From the NCBI GenBank assembly GCA_963663495.1, contig OY760427.1:1426001-1490000 (forward strand): 64,000 bases of DNA, given 5' to 3'. A program made the position numbers and the translations under genes. Shown here piece after piece: positions 1 through 9,122 of this stretch (position 1 is the first letter of the stretch; each line of letters opens with the position of its first letter). The notes beneath the pieces were generated by a model, which did not search any database, was not told the origin of the DNA, and was given only the letters and a program-made list of their open reading frames with translations. This stretch comes from G963663495 sp963663495. GTDB taxonomy: Bacteria; Bacteroidota; Rhodothermia; Rhodothermales; Bin80.

Positions 1-367
1 TGGGCTTGCCCTTCTTCTTCTGCCGTCCGTTCGCCTTTTGCCCATTCTTCGTCTGTCCATTCGTCTCCGGCTCCGGTAGAGGGACCTCCTGCTCCGGCTC
101 ATCGAACAACGTGCCCTGCTGCGGGTCATTCAGCACACACTTTTCACTCTTGGGACTGTATAGCGCGCGTAGCGCTAGCATCAGCCGGTTATTCATATTC
201 CCCAATTCTGCCTCAAGCCGGCTGCATCGATCATGCAGCTGGCTATTCTTTCTCTCCAATTCTGCATTATCCCGGCTGTATTGATCAAAGGCACTGGCCA
301 ATTCGGGGTGCTGTGCAAGCAACGCAACCTGCGCGGGGGAGAGGATAGAATGTGCTTCGGGCTGCAT
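1..367 (-). CDS. tnpC: IS66 transposase TnpC, N-terminal part
   Basis: This is the first 122 codons of the IS66 DDE transposase; the rest is beyond the left edge. It begins MQPEAHSILSPAQ and continues with a Glu/Arg-rich helix (about residues 28-55) that looks like the leucine-zipper-like N-terminus of TnpC, then a Lys/Gly-rich linker. The ATG at 367 is the same start seen in the inverted copy at 10898. It follows tnpB by 60 bases, the normal IS66 order. The catalytic domain is not visible, so activity cannot be judged. Confidence 0.8.
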   Translation of the reverse strand, partial: MQPEAHSILSPAQVALLAQHPELASAFDQYSRDNAELERKNSQLHDRCSRLEAELGNMNNRLMLALRALYSPKSEKCVLNDPQQGTLFDEPEQEVPLPEPETNGQTKNGQKANGRQKKKGKP

Positions 368-427
368 GGTGAGCTAACAACACCAGCATATTGCTTGTTC
401 CCGAATCACACATTATATTTGGCCCGA

Positions 428-766
428 TTATCGGCTTTTTACCGCATATCGGGGCCGATATTTCACCGTCTTCAACGACACCCCCTCCAGCATCATCACC
501 ATCTGTGCCCATGTCGGCACATCCTCCTCTGGCAACGCAAACGTACCCGTCTCCAAGCGCTTGTAGAAGATCGCAAAGCCGTTCCGATCCCATGTGAGCG
601 CCTTCAAATGGTTTCGCCTCCTGTTGATGAATACAAAGATGTCTCCCGACATCGGATTCCGCTTCATGCCGCTCTTTACCAAAGCGCACAAGCCGTCAAA
701 GCTTGTGCGCATGTCCACCGGCGGTCGGTAAAAGAAGTACCGGTGCGAAGGTGCCAGTCCGATCAT
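428..766 (-). CDS. tnpB: IS66 accessory protein TnpB (IS66 Orf2)
   Basis: A protein of 112 residues beginning MIGLAPSHRYFFYRPPVDMR, with the conserved block of the IS66 Orf2-like family (GLCALVKSGMKRNPMSGDIFVF, then NRRRNHLKALTWDRNGF). It is an accessory protein needed for IS66 transposition whose biochemical role is unclear. The chosen ATG overlaps the tnpA stop as ATGA, implying translational coupling; a longer reading extends upstream through tnpA and is rejected. This is the IS66 tnpB, unrelated to the RNA-guided TnpB nucleases elsewhere in the window. Confidence 0.85.
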   Translation of the reverse strand: MIGLAPSHRYFFYRPPVDMRTSFDGLCALVKSGMKRNPMSGDIFVFINRRRNHLKALTWDRNGFAIFYKRLETGTFALPEEDVPTWAQMVMMLEGVSLKTVKYRPRYAVKSR

Positions 767-1086
767 GACTGCGTCAGCCTGGCCAGGTACGAAGCAGAGA
801 CCGGTGCAAAGAACCGCACCCGTATCCCACCCGGATATGCGATCTCTACCTGTGCCGCTACCCTTGGTGCTGCACTGCCTATCTCCACGAAGCCTCGGCT
901 GTCCTCGGCTGCAGTCTCCTGGCGAACCTTCCGCCTCCAATAATTCAACTGTCCATACGAGATGCCGTGCTTTGCACAAAACGCCGCTGCGGACCGGGTC
1001 CTTTCGTTATACTGCTCTACCAGCGGAAACATCTCTTCCGCCGTACGTTTGGGCTGTACCATGCGATCTGGGGTCTGGGTTCTCAC
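763..1086 (-). CDS. tnpA: IS66 accessory protein TnpA
   Basis: A protein of 107 residues with a helix-turn-helix of the IS66 TnpA / IS3 Orf-A type (FPLVEQYNERTRSAAAFCAKHGISY, then LNYWRRKVR). It is the first gene of the IS66 operon and is thought to bind the element ends. It lies 62 bases inside the CGCTTAC tip at 1142-1148, and its TGA overlaps the tnpB start. The inverted copy at 10179-10502 differs at only a few residues. Confidence 0.85.
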   Translation of the reverse strand: MRTQTPDRMVQPKRTAEEMFPLVEQYNERTRSAAAFCAKHGISYGQLNYWRRKVRQETAAEDSRGFVEIGSAAPRVAAQVEIAYPGGIRVRFFAPVSASYLARLTQS

Positions 1087-1148
1087 GTCTAGGGGTAAGC
1101 TCCCCAGAACCCATCACCCAATCAAGATGTAGTTCACCGCACGCTTAC

Positions 1149-1501
1149 GTTTTGGGTGCTATTCAGTCCGGTGAACGTCTGAGAACAGCCCTTTTGGGCG
1201 CTCCGATACGGCTTTGGCTGGGGCATGCGTGTCCTCCGCTCATGGCGAGTGACGCGGTACATCGTCTACAGAGGCCTTACACAGCGCCTCTATAGCGCTA
1301 TTACCCCCTAATTGGCGGCCGAACCTGTTACATAGCACGATCCAGCACCCATTATCGCACGCACCGTGGCATTGCACGACCGTATCCATCTTTCAGCATA
1401 TACTATCGCTGCGTTGCTGTACGCGTTTCTACAGTAGAGCTGCTTACAGCTTCGGTGGTTTGTCCAGGATAATATTGTCCTGCTTAACGACTCCACCTCA
1501 C
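1149..1501. repeat. Non-coding repeat flanking IS256-like element A, segment 1
   Basis: About 310 bases from 1165 match 3890-4160 at moderate identity. Shared blocks include a GCCCTTTTGGGCGCTCCGAT-like block, a cluster around ACAGCGCCTCTATAGCGCT and TTCTACAGTAGA. No convincing gene was found. It is separated from its continuation at 3435 by the ISNCY insertion. Confidence 0.6.
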
Positions 1502-1507
1502 TAATTG

Positions 1508-3428
1508 GTGTTTGCCAGAAAAAGGTAGGAGGGCTGAAAAACGGCGAAACAAGGCCGTTTGATACTCGTTCTATCCATCTGTAAGCGTTACGGTTACAGA
1601 TGGATATGAGCCATACCGTATTTGCACATTGCAGATTATTCAGCCAGCATGTCTCTAACGAATGTTTGGCCAAATCCTTCTGTTTCGGGCGTTTTCATCG
1701 ATATAAGGCCCCTTGGGGCCGATTATTCATACGATTAATACCATGCGGATTGTAGAGGATACACAGTTTAAGCTCGGGCAGGTCCCCATTGAAGAGATGA
1801 CCTTCCACCCCAAAGATCGGGACGATATACCGGCAGCGCTAAAAGGACTGCAGCACCTGTATTGCGACCCAACGGCTCGGCAGAAGATCTTTGAGATCCT
1901 GGAGAAGCAGTTGCTTCCGAATATTGATTTGCAGCGTGGTCGTCCGGGGATGGCACTTTGGCGCGTCTTTGTCTTGGGGGTATTGAAGCAGGCCCTCAAC
2001 TGCGACTTTGATCGTTTGAGGAGCCTGGCCGCCAATCATTTGGAGGTGCGCCAGATGCTGGGGCATACGAATTTCTGGGACGAGCCTGTCTATCAGCTGC
2101 AGACCGTTATTGATAACGTGAGCCTGCTAACAGCGGACATCCTGAAGCAGATCAACGATGCGGTGGTGGCTTGTGGTCACCGATTGGTAGAACAGGAGCC
2201 AGAGGATCCGCTTCTTTGCCGGGTTGATTCGGCGGTGGCCAAAGCGAATGTGGAGTGGCCTACGGATGTTCGTTTGTTGTGGGAATCGATGCGGTGCCTG
2301 ATTCGGGAGTTGCATTGCGCATGTGAGGCGCACAGCCTTGCGGGCTGGCGCAAGGCTGTGTACTGGAGTCGTACCTTGAAGAAGGCCTTCAACCGGGTGC
2401 GTACGCACCGTCAGTGGCGTGATGAGTCGAAGGTGAGAAAGTATGTGAAGATGTGTCGTGTTCTGATTGAGCGTGCGGAGAGCAGTGTCAGCGTGTTGAA
2501 GGAGAAAGACGCGGATCTTGAGGAGGTGTTGCGGTACTTGGCAGATGCACAAAGGCAGATAGATCAAGTAGATAGGCGTCTATTGAAGGGGGAGGTGATT
2601 CCGCATGATGAGAAGGTATTTTCGATACATGAGCCGCATACTCGTTGGATCACCAAGGGGAAGGCGGGGGTGATTGCGGAGTTGGGTCTGCCGGTATGCG
2701 TGCTGGAGGATCAGCATCAGTTGATATTGTGGCATCAGATACTGCACGAAGGGGTGGATTCGGATATGATTGTGGGGTTTATGAAGGAAGCGAAGGATCG
2801 GTATCCGGCGATCACATCGTGCAGCATGGATAAGGGGTACTCATCGGTAAAGAACCGTAAGGCGCTGGAGCCGGTGTTGGACACGGTGATCATGCCGAAG
2901 AGGGGTAAGTTGAGCAAAGCGGACAAGGAGAGGGAATCCGATCCGAAGTTTGTGGAGGGTCGTCGTCAGCATCCGGCAGTGGAGTCGGCGATCAACAATT
3001 TGAATCATCGGGGCCTGGGTTTGATACGGACCCGTGGCAAGGAAGGCTTTGTTCGGACGGTGGCGCTGGTAGTGGTAGCGGCGAATGTGCACCATATCGG
3101 GCAGATAGTGAAGCGGAGCGAGGAGCGACGAAGGCGGTGCGAGCAGGCCCGCAAGCGCGCGGCGTAGGTACTCGCGCGAGCGTCTTCAGCACAAAATCAA
3201 GGTAGCCTGCAAGGGCGAGAGGCCAACGTATGTTCATGCCTCGCTGATGGACGACAAAAACACGTCTGATCAACGTCAAAACCCTAGGATTGCCGGCGTG
3301 AGCGGACAAAGTCGGCACCGTTACCGTCGAAAAATCCTTGCTGACTTGTCATTCCGATCCCCAATTCGAATTCCAGCCCCCCACTCAGCCAAGAGTCGCT
3401 CGCAAGACCATACTTTTCTGGCAAACAC
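1508..3428 (+). mobile_element. ISNCY-family element with 6-bp target duplication
   Basis: The termini are inverted repeats: GTGTTTGCCAGAAAA at 1508-1522 and its complement ending at 3428. They are flanked by the direct repeat TAATTG (1502-1507 and 3429-3434). The 1,921-bp element holds one transposase. Removing it rejoins two halves of the repeat unit that flanks IS256-like element A. Confidence 0.85.
1743..3167 (+). CDS. ISNCY-family (ISDol1-type) transposase
   Basis: A protein of 474 residues matching the ISNCY transposase pattern. It starts MRIVEDTQFKLGQVPIEEM, then has RDDIPAALKGLQHLY, GRPGMALWRVFVLGVLKQALN, LRQMLGH-type and VYQLQTVIDNVSLL blocks, and a C-terminal catalytic part with SCSMDKGYSS and HPAVESAINNLNHRGL. 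It acts on the ends at 1508 and 3428. I chose the ATG at 1743 over a TTG ten codons upstream because family members begin at this Met-Arg. The frame is intact, so the protein may be active. Confidence 0.85.
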   Translation: MRIVEDTQFKLGQVPIEEMTFHPKDRDDIPAALKGLQHLYCDPTARQKIFEILEKQLLPNIDLQRGRPGMALWRVFVLGVLKQALNCDFDRLRSLAANHLEVRQMLGHTNFWDEPVYQLQTVIDNVSLLTADILKQINDAVVACGHRLVEQEPEDPLLCRVDSAVAKANVEWPTDVRLLWESMRCLIRELHCACEAHSLAGWRKAVYWSRTLKKAFNRVRTHRQWRDESKVRKYVKMCRVLIERAESSVSVLKEKDADLEEVLRYLADAQRQIDQVDRRLLKGEVIPHDEKVFSIHEPHTRWITKGKAGVIAELGLPVCVLEDQHQLILWHQILHEGVDSDMIVGFMKEAKDRYPAITSCSMDKGYSSVKNRKALEPVLDTVIMPKRGKLSKADKERESDPKFVEGRRQHPAVESAINNLNHRGLGLIRTRGKEGFVRTVALVVVAANVHHIGQIVKRSEERRRRCEQARKRAA

Positions 3429-4135
3429 TAATTGACCTGCACGCATGATTTACGGCCTCGTTGGCGTGTTGCAGGCAGATTCAGGCACGGTTTTCCTTAC
3501 TGAACAGCCTATATGAGCCCTTTTGCACGCATGCACACCGTGGTAGCGGCTTCAAACGTGCCATCTGCAGGCATAGTGGACAGCCACGCGTGTATGTAGC
3601 AACGTAAACCCGTCAATCCTACCAACCACGCTACGATGCACCCTCCAATTCCGCACGCATCGTACCACGACCGAACTCATGTTCCGGCAAGCACTTATGG
3701 ATCGTACGCGCTGCAATAATGCTGATGATAATTACGACACCTTCTTAGCACAGGGTAGTCTTTTCACATTCGCCTTGGCTCCCTTGATGACTACCCCTCC
3801 GCGCACAGCCGTAGGCTCCTTATTGGCCGGATAGATCACCGTACGCGTGATCTACCGCCTCGTTGGCGTGTTTTCGGCACATTTGAACCCCATTTAGCCT
3901 GCTTACCGTCTGATGAGAGCCCTTCTGGGCCCTCCGATACGGCTTTGGCGGGGACATGCGTGCCCTCCAGATACATCTCCGCCTACTCCGCTTATCGCGG
4001 AGTGACACGTTACGTCGTCTACGGAGGCCTTACACTACGCCTCTATAGCGCTGTTACCCCTAAGTGGCAGCCGAACCCGTCACACAGCACGATCCTGCCC
4101 CCATTATCGCACGCATCGTGGTACGGTACACGCTT
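3429..4135. repeat. Non-coding repeats downstream of the IS256-like transposase (locus A)
   Basis: Positions 3435-3820 are a diverged copy of the about 385-base unit found three times in locus B (32866-33250, 34197-34575, 34947-35330). Shared landmarks are a TTGGCGTGTT/TCGGCGTTTT block, GAGCCCTTTTGC, GGCAAGCA, ATGGATC and CAGGGTAGTC/CAGGGCAGTC. Positions 3890-4135 repeat 1165-1475. No coding capacity is convincing. Confidence 0.55.
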
Positions 4136-5374
4136 CTACAGTAGAACTGCTTGTAGTTCCGGCAGGTGGTCTGCACAGGGTAGGATCTTCATGCTCCATG
4201 TCTCCGACTCCCTATTCGCCATGGCTGCCCATCGTTGACGTTGACTCGAATTCATCCAACGCGCGACATTCCGGCATCGTTGAGCAATCAAACTGTTCAG
4301 GTTCTCCATGATGTTATTGGTCTGCAAACTGCGTCCCAGTTCCTCCGCCACCCCCAGTCTATGGAGCGTCAAAGTCTCTTCCAACCCCTCAGACAAGCTG
4401 TTCGCTGCCTTGGGATGGGACTCCTTCAACCCCTTTTTTATGCTCAGAAGCGCATCCTTTGCCTTGTCGTAATTCGGCTCGTCGTACGCCTGCTGCAACT
4501 CCCCCCGAACCCGCACCTTTTCGTCCTCTTTCTCAATGTAACTCACCACATTCTCTCGCTTGTGCCAGGTACACCGCTGTACCTGTGCCTTATCACCAAA
4601 TACCGCTTTCACCGCCTTCTGGAGCCCTTTGGAACCATCTAAGATGACCAAAAGCCCCTTATCATACCGCAGACCGCGATCAATCAAATCCTGCAGCAGC
4701 CCTTGTACCGCCTCGGCGTTCTCTGTCGCCGTCTCCACCATCCCTACTACTATCTTTTCGCCCGTCTCCGTAATCCCTACACAAATCAATACCTGCACCC
4801 CCTGAAAGTACTTGCCGTCCAGCAGCAACGCTACAAACGTGTTCTCCGCCAGATTACGCTCCTCCTGCTCCTTCAATACCTGTGCACTGTAACTCTTGTA
4901 CTTGCGACTGATTGAGGAAGCGCTCAATCCAAAACTGCCAACAAACTCCGTTGCCACCTTCTTGTAGTTCCGCTGGCTAATACCATACACAATTTTCCGG
5001 GCGATACGCTCCACCATATTCGGATTCGGCTTGTGCAACAATTTGTAGGTCTCCAGAGGACGCGCTTTACCCTTCACCCGGTCCTGTACACGCGGCACAC
5101 TCACCTTTACCCGCTCATCTCCAATCATGATAGAGCCCGGTCTGCTCCCCCACCGCTCGTACCGCCCCTTGTGCTGCTTATTGTTGTCGCGCTTTCTGCG
5201 CACACCGCAGAGAGACTTTACCTCGGCTTCCATGACCGCAAGAAAAAACGCCAGTTGCATCGTGCCAAGATGCTCTACTAACAGCTTCAGGGAATCGATC
5301 CCCGTGTCTAGTATCTTCTGGAGACCCTCCGGTAGTGTGCCGGGGTTTTCTATCTGCATGACATCTTTGGACAT
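4136..5374 (-). CDS. IS256/Mutator-family transposase
   Basis: A complete protein of 412 residues. It has an N-terminal GRYERWGSRPGSI block (about 70-82), then the catalytic core with Asp in LLLDGKY (186), Asp in VILDGSKG (246), the C/H pair in QRCTWHKRENV (about 267-275) and Glu in NNIMENLNS (357). This gives the full DDE set of Mutator transposases. Its ATG lies three bases after the stop of the degenerate paralogue (TGA-CCT-ATG), so the two are almost certainly translated together. It ends inside a repeat that recurs at 1165-1475. Confidence 0.9.
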   Translation of the reverse strand: MSKDVMQIENPGTLPEGLQKILDTGIDSLKLLVEHLGTMQLAFFLAVMEAEVKSLCGVRRKRDNNKQHKGRYERWGSRPGSIMIGDERVKVSVPRVQDRVKGKARPLETYKLLHKPNPNMVERIARKIVYGISQRNYKKVATEFVGSFGLSASSISRKYKSYSAQVLKEQEERNLAENTFVALLLDGKYFQGVQVLICVGITETGEKIVVGMVETATENAEAVQGLLQDLIDRGLRYDKGLLVILDGSKGLQKAVKAVFGDKAQVQRCTWHKRENVVSYIEKEDEKVRVRGELQQAYDEPNYDKAKDALLSIKKGLKESHPKAANSLSEGLEETLTLHRLGVAEELGRSLQTNNIMENLNSLIAQRCRNVARWMNSSQRQRWAAMANRESETWSMKILPCADHLPELQAVLL

Positions 5375-5377
5375 AGG

Positions 5378-6439
5378 TCAGTTATCGTTTGTCTGATTGA
5401 TGGAAGGAAACAATGCTGATCGCATCGCTGGAAGATACGCAGCGCGGGGCAATCTTCGCATGTGTGACTCTATCTCAAGAAGCAACAACGCCAGACAAGC
5501 ACGACGCTTGTCTGGCGGCATCCACAAGCGAACATCGCGTAGCCGCCGCACCAGCTTCTTGGAGATATGGGCCACACAACGAGTACTTCGAAGGCTCGGA
5601 CTCAACTGTTCGTACAGTCCTGTCCGGTGCAGTGTCAGCGTCCTATCCAGACCCCGCAAGAGCCACCGGGCCGCAGACCGGTTACACACCAAAAGGTCCG
5701 TATGGATCTGCATCAACGCTGCATGCGCCACCTTCGGATCCGGCACGGCGAAAGCACGCGTGATTGCCCCCCGAATGCGCCGCCCGTCCTGCTCGGACAG
5801 ATAACTCACTACACGCGTGCGCTTGTGCATCTGGCAGTGTTGCTGCTGCATACCGGTACCCAAGCACTCTTGCAGTACGCCGGTCAGCGATGTCACATCA
5901 GGAGTGATGCAGAAGAGCCCCCGATCTGCGCACAAACCGAGCTCCAACAAGCCTTGTAACAAGTGTTGCACGCGCTCCGCATCGTGCAACGGAGCCTCCA
6001 CAAAGCCCAGAATGCGCCGATAACCCTCAATGGTAGCGGCCATGCACACGACTATGGGTCGCCCCCACACTTCCATGGCATCAAGCCAAAGGATTACGTG
6101 CTCTTCTTCACACAACGGGCGCGTATCAAACACCTGCCGCGCCTGCTCGCACGCCGCAGCATCATCATCGTACCCCAATGCCAAGCCTCCCGGAGACTCC
6201 AGAGACTCTGGAGCACGGACGCTATTTTCCTCCTCGGAAGGTGCTTCTGCCAACTGCTCCCCAGTGCCGTCTGGAGCCGCATTATCCGACGGAAGCATAA
6301 CATCCTCTTCCAGACTAGACGTTAACTGCTGTACACACTGGGTGAGGTGCCGCAACAAGTCAAATTGCAGCTGCCGACCGGACGCGCCGGCATGACGCAG
6401 CCCCTGAATGAGCTGCGATAAATCATCTGATAAACTCAT
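5378..6439 (-). CDS. Catalytically degenerate IS256-transposase paralogue (copy A)
   Basis: A protein of 353 residues. After an acidic, low-complexity segment (about 45-95) it aligns with the transposase encoded just downstream: ILWLDAMEVWGRPIVVCM for LLLDGKYFQGVQVLI, HCQMHKRTRVVSYL for RCTWHKRENVVSYI, and DRTLTLHRTGLYEQL for EETLTLHRLGVAEEL. The first two Asp (120, 181) remain. The segment matching NNIMEN reads TRCVAHIS, so the catalytic Glu is gone, and the N-terminal DNA-binding half is missing. It is first in a two-gene operon. A divergent homologue sits in the same role at 36438-37505. It may be a subunit or regulator of transposition (inference). Confidence 0.8.
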   Translation of the reverse strand: MSLSDDLSQLIQGLRHAGASGRQLQFDLLRHLTQCVQQLTSSLEEDVMLPSDNAAPDGTGEQLAEAPSEEENSVRAPESLESPGGLALGYDDDAAACEQARQVFDTRPLCEEEHVILWLDAMEVWGRPIVVCMAATIEGYRRILGFVEAPLHDAERVQHLLQGLLELGLCADRGLFCITPDVTSLTGVLQECLGTGMQQQHCQMHKRTRVVSYLSEQDGRRIRGAITRAFAVPDPKVAHAALMQIHTDLLVCNRSAARWLLRGLDRTLTLHRTGLYEQLSPSLRSTRCVAHISKKLVRRLRDVRLWMPPDKRRACLALLLLEIESHMRRLPRAAYLPAMRSALFPSINQTNDN

Positions 6440-6537
6440 AAGTGATCATGGATCCGTATGGTGAAAAGGCTTAGGAAACCCAAGCCAACACCGAACCAAT
6501 AATCACTTTTTCAGCCAACAAGGAATGGCACGCCGCC

Positions 6538-6975
6538 GACTGGGCAGTTTGTGGTAATGGTTTGTGGATGAATAATGGCGTATAAATGTATACCAATGTG
6601 ACGTATACCAATGTGACACCTAAGGGCCAAAAAGATCCTAACATGACCAGCCGTGGTGAGATATGCGGGTTAGTAGTCCGGCCAGATTGAACATTGAACC
6701 AAATCGAATTCTTTCCAGCGCAACATCTCAGTCATTCTTGCAAATGGACTCGAAATGCGCTTGGCGCCACGCTGGACAGGATGGAGTCCGACTCCCTTTA
6801 CTCACGCATCCGTTGCGTTCGCACCAGATACGATGCGGCACCGCCTGGAGTTGACAATAAAGTAGCCCGAAAGTATCATCAGCGACGCGCTATTCACATT
6901 GGTACTGACTCCACCTCTTCAGCACTCTGCATATCAGTAACCGGAGTTGTCAGTTAGTCTAATAGAAACCACTCA
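6538..6975. other. Intergenic stretch with a tandem 15-mer
   Basis: No gene is supported here. Positions 6588-6617 contain two head-to-tail copies of GTATACCAATGTGAC, a possible operator or slippage product. The rest shows no recognisable family. It separates the IS256-like element from the HEPN gene. Confidence 0.5.
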
Positions 6976-7566
6976 TTGAAAAAGAAGAGCGCAAGGAAGG
7001 CATCAGAGGCATTCAGGAAGAATACCGAGAAAATCAGGACGTTTCTCGAGACGAAGAATCTGCCGCCACTTTCCGACGAGCATATATCGTGGGTCTATGA
7101 TTACGCAATCATTAGGCTGTACCGAGATTTCGAAAACCTGATCCTCCACTATTTGGTCGCAGCGATCAATAATGGCTCGGAGCACTTGTCCCAAACTACA
7201 GGCGTCGAGTTCCCAAAGCATCTCAAGAAAGAAGTTTGTCGATACATCATAGTCGGCGACGGCTATTTCAATTTCAGAAAGCGGGATGATTTGATCAGAA
7301 CGCTCAGGAAATATCTACCGGAGGATCACTACCTAGTTACTATTATTAAGAAAAACAAATACAAAGAAGCTTTGGAACAGTTGTCTGCGCTGAGAAATTT
7401 TGCTGCACACGACAGCAAACCATCAAAGAAGCGAGCGCTCGAGGCCATAGGGCAAGTCAAGATGGGCTCGTCAGGTGCATGGCTAAAGAGACAGAATCGG
7501 TTCGAGGCGATACTGGGGAAGCTTCAGGCTCTGGCTGACGAGGTCAGCCAGGACGCTCCCTACTAA
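6976..7566 (+). CDS. HEPN-like domain protein, putative RNase
   Basis: A protein of 196 residues, Lys-rich and predicted helical. It carries R140-N-F-A-A-H145, the R-X4-H signature of HEPN ribonuclease domains, in the context LEQLSALRNFAAHDSKPSKKRALEAIG, as in RiboL-PSP-HEPN proteins. Such proteins often act as toxins or in phage defence. The only start is TTG at 6976, because a stop lies at 6955-6957 and no ATG occurs before residue 1. No antitoxin-like gene lies next to it. The neighbours are relaxase and integrase fragments, so it is probably a survivor of a lost mobile island. The fold is inferred from one motif and the helical pattern. Confidence 0.6.
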   Translation: MKKKSARKASEAFRKNTEKIRTFLETKNLPPLSDEHISWVYDYAIIRLYRDFENLILHYLVAAINNGSEHLSQTTGVEFPKHLKKEVCRYIIVGDGYFNFRKRDDLIRTLRKYLPEDHYLVTIIKKNKYKEALEQLSALRNFAAHDSKPSKKRALEAIGQVKMGSSGAWLKRQNRFEAILGKLQALADEVSQDAPY

Positions 7567-7854
7567 CGAGCGCCTATACTGACTGCTATGCGACCTCGGT
7601 CTGAAAGACGGGGATCCATATTTTGTCATGGACACCCTGCAAAACATGACTGTTGACAATCTGCTCTGTGCGAACGTCATGGTGTGTCGCGTGCTACCGA
7701 GGGTCCCTCCCTCTTGGGAGTCCGTCGTCAGGATGCGAGAGAGTAGGCAAGGATTGCAAGGGCGCGAGCGGTTCCGGACGATTCTACGGCGTCCTTGTGT
7801 AGTCACCTGGACCTACAACGCATGCTCGATTTTCCGGTAATCATGACTCCTGCT

Positions 7855-8053
7855 CTATGCCTTGCCCATCTCTGGATGCACCCGGTTTACCATCATGTGC
7901 ACATACGGATGACGGGTGTCGTTGTGCGCCACCATCAGCACCTGATGCCCATCCAGTCCCAAGTCCTGCAACACCGCATCGCAGGCCTCTTCCACCTGCG
8001 CACGCACAGGTTGGTCTTCCATGACAAACGACAGGCTGACATGATCATTTGGG
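7855..8053 (-). pseudogene. MobA/MobP-type relaxase fragment
   Basis: About 65 codons ending at a TAG read HVSLSFVMEDQPVRAQVEEA, then LGLDGHQVLMVAHNDTRHPYVHMMVN and RVHPEMGKA. This is the HxDTxHxHxH-type metal-binding region of Relaxase-domain mobilisation proteins (third His group HPYVH). A TAA bounds it upstream near 8058, and both the tyrosine region and the C-terminus are missing. It is a remnant of a plasmid or integrative element. Confidence 0.7.
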
Positions 8054-8737
8054 GTTTAAAGAAACTGATGTCCCTGCGGATTCGGCTATCTGTGTACGGA
8101 TCCTTGTACGCTCTGTGGCGGTTCTGACCCCGACCCTGCTCTTACCCCTCCTAGGCGAGGCCGCGGTCTGCGGGCGTTCTGTGGCTTTCTATATGCAAAA
8201 AGATTGCGCATGATCGGGTAATACCTTGCAGAGGCCGATTTTGCGCCGTCCTGCAAGAGGCAAGTGTTAGGCAGGGAATGAAGCGGTAACAAGGATGGTT
8301 GGCATCAGCCTTCCCGAGGTGCCGGAAGAGCACTGCGCAACCGGCTTCAAGGCGGGTTCGGCTGTCGCCCGTGCACGCATTAGAAAGCGTGGCAAAACGC
8401 GGTAAGTTGCCACAATTAATTGAATTATGGACTTCTCCACCGGACGGTGGTGTATGGAGATTTGTGTTTCATCACGTTTGGCTCAAACCTTATAGCTAAG
8501 GGGTGTATTATGGCATGTCGTATAGGAATTAGCACGGATCTGGATAGCAGAAGACAATACTGGGGAAATCGATATTCTTCTCTGAGGAAATGGAGGATCA
8601 TTGGCCGTTAAGCCCAACGCGAATCAGGAAATACGTGTACTCGATACTCAGGTCATTGGAACCGCTGGATAGCTGCATATGTCAAACTGAACCCGTGTTG
8701 CTGAATCAGATGGCTCATTAACCAATCCGCAGTCGAA
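8054..8737. other. No gene recognised
   Basis: These 680 bases hold only short overlapping frames without recognisable domains. I see no repeat shared with the rest of the window. They probably derive from the same eroded island as the relaxase fragment. Confidence 0.4.
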
Positions 8738-8932
8738 ATGGCAAACAAGAACGACGGACATAAACCAGGCAAAAAAGCTCCTGCCTCTGGACAGTATCAG
8801 GAAATAGGACCGCGTGGCGGGAAGGGAAGGGAGGTCACGAGCACCAAGGGAAAGACGTTGCCACCAACAACAAAGCCAGGGAGCACCTACAATCTTGTTG
8901 ATCGCACAAAGAATAAGTCGGGAAAGGAATAG
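8738..8932 (+). CDS. YjzC-like small basic protein
   Basis: A protein of 64 residues, Lys/Gly/Pro-rich: HKPGKKAPASGQYQEIGPRG, then GKTLPPTTKPGSTYNLVDRT. The pattern (xKPGxxAPxSGxYxxIGxxG, basic centre, GxxxPPTxxPGxxY) resembles YjzC-family small proteins of unknown function. It stands alone in an eroded region. The ATG start is clear, although no strong ribosome site was seen. Confidence 0.55.
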   Translation: MANKNDGHKPGKKAPASGQYQEIGPRGGKGREVTSTKGKTLPPTTKPGSTYNLVDRTKNKSGKE

Positions 8933-9122
8933 AATTGTAACCTTGTATCGACCGTATTCAGCAAGATCGCCAGAGGGCAGGATCATTAGGCTTGGTCGGT
9001 CGCGTACCACAACACGGTGCAAGGGCAAATACCTCCGTGATAGTAGACCCACATAGTTCTCGGAACTGGTAACATAAATAGCACTATATTACCAGTGGGT
9101 CTTACGGGAAACCCCTATACAA

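Larger units (their letters stand above)
1..1148 (-). mobile_element. IS66-family element, copy 1 (truncated by window edge)
   Basis: The tnpA, tnpB and start of tnpC genes lie in order on the minus strand. The outer end at 1142-1148 reads CGCTTAC, the reverse of the GTAAGCG tip typical of IS66 elements. The same 1.1 kb recurs inverted at 10117-11112 with few differences. The other end lies outside the window. Confidence 0.85.
1149..6537 (-). mobile_element. IS256-like two-gene element, locus A (interrupted by ISNCY, left end lost)
   Basis: This unit holds a Mutator-type transposase (4136-5374), an upstream degenerate paralogue (5378-6439) and about 1.1 kb of repeated non-coding DNA downstream. 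The probable right end is 6515-6537 (CCAACAAGGAATGGCACGCC), about 98 bases from the paralogue start. It resembles the exact terminus of locus B at 37579-37601 in sequence and position. The left end has been replaced by IS66 at 1148, and ISNCY sits at 1508-3428. Confidence 0.65.

Noticed and set aside
285..689. 134-codon frame, and its twin at 10576-10980
   Set aside because: It overlaps IS66 tnpB and the start of tnpC in another frame; the IS66 proteins account for this DNA.
1308..1673. 121-codon minus-strand frame
   Set aside because: It crosses the ISNCY tip at 1508 and lies in repeat DNA.
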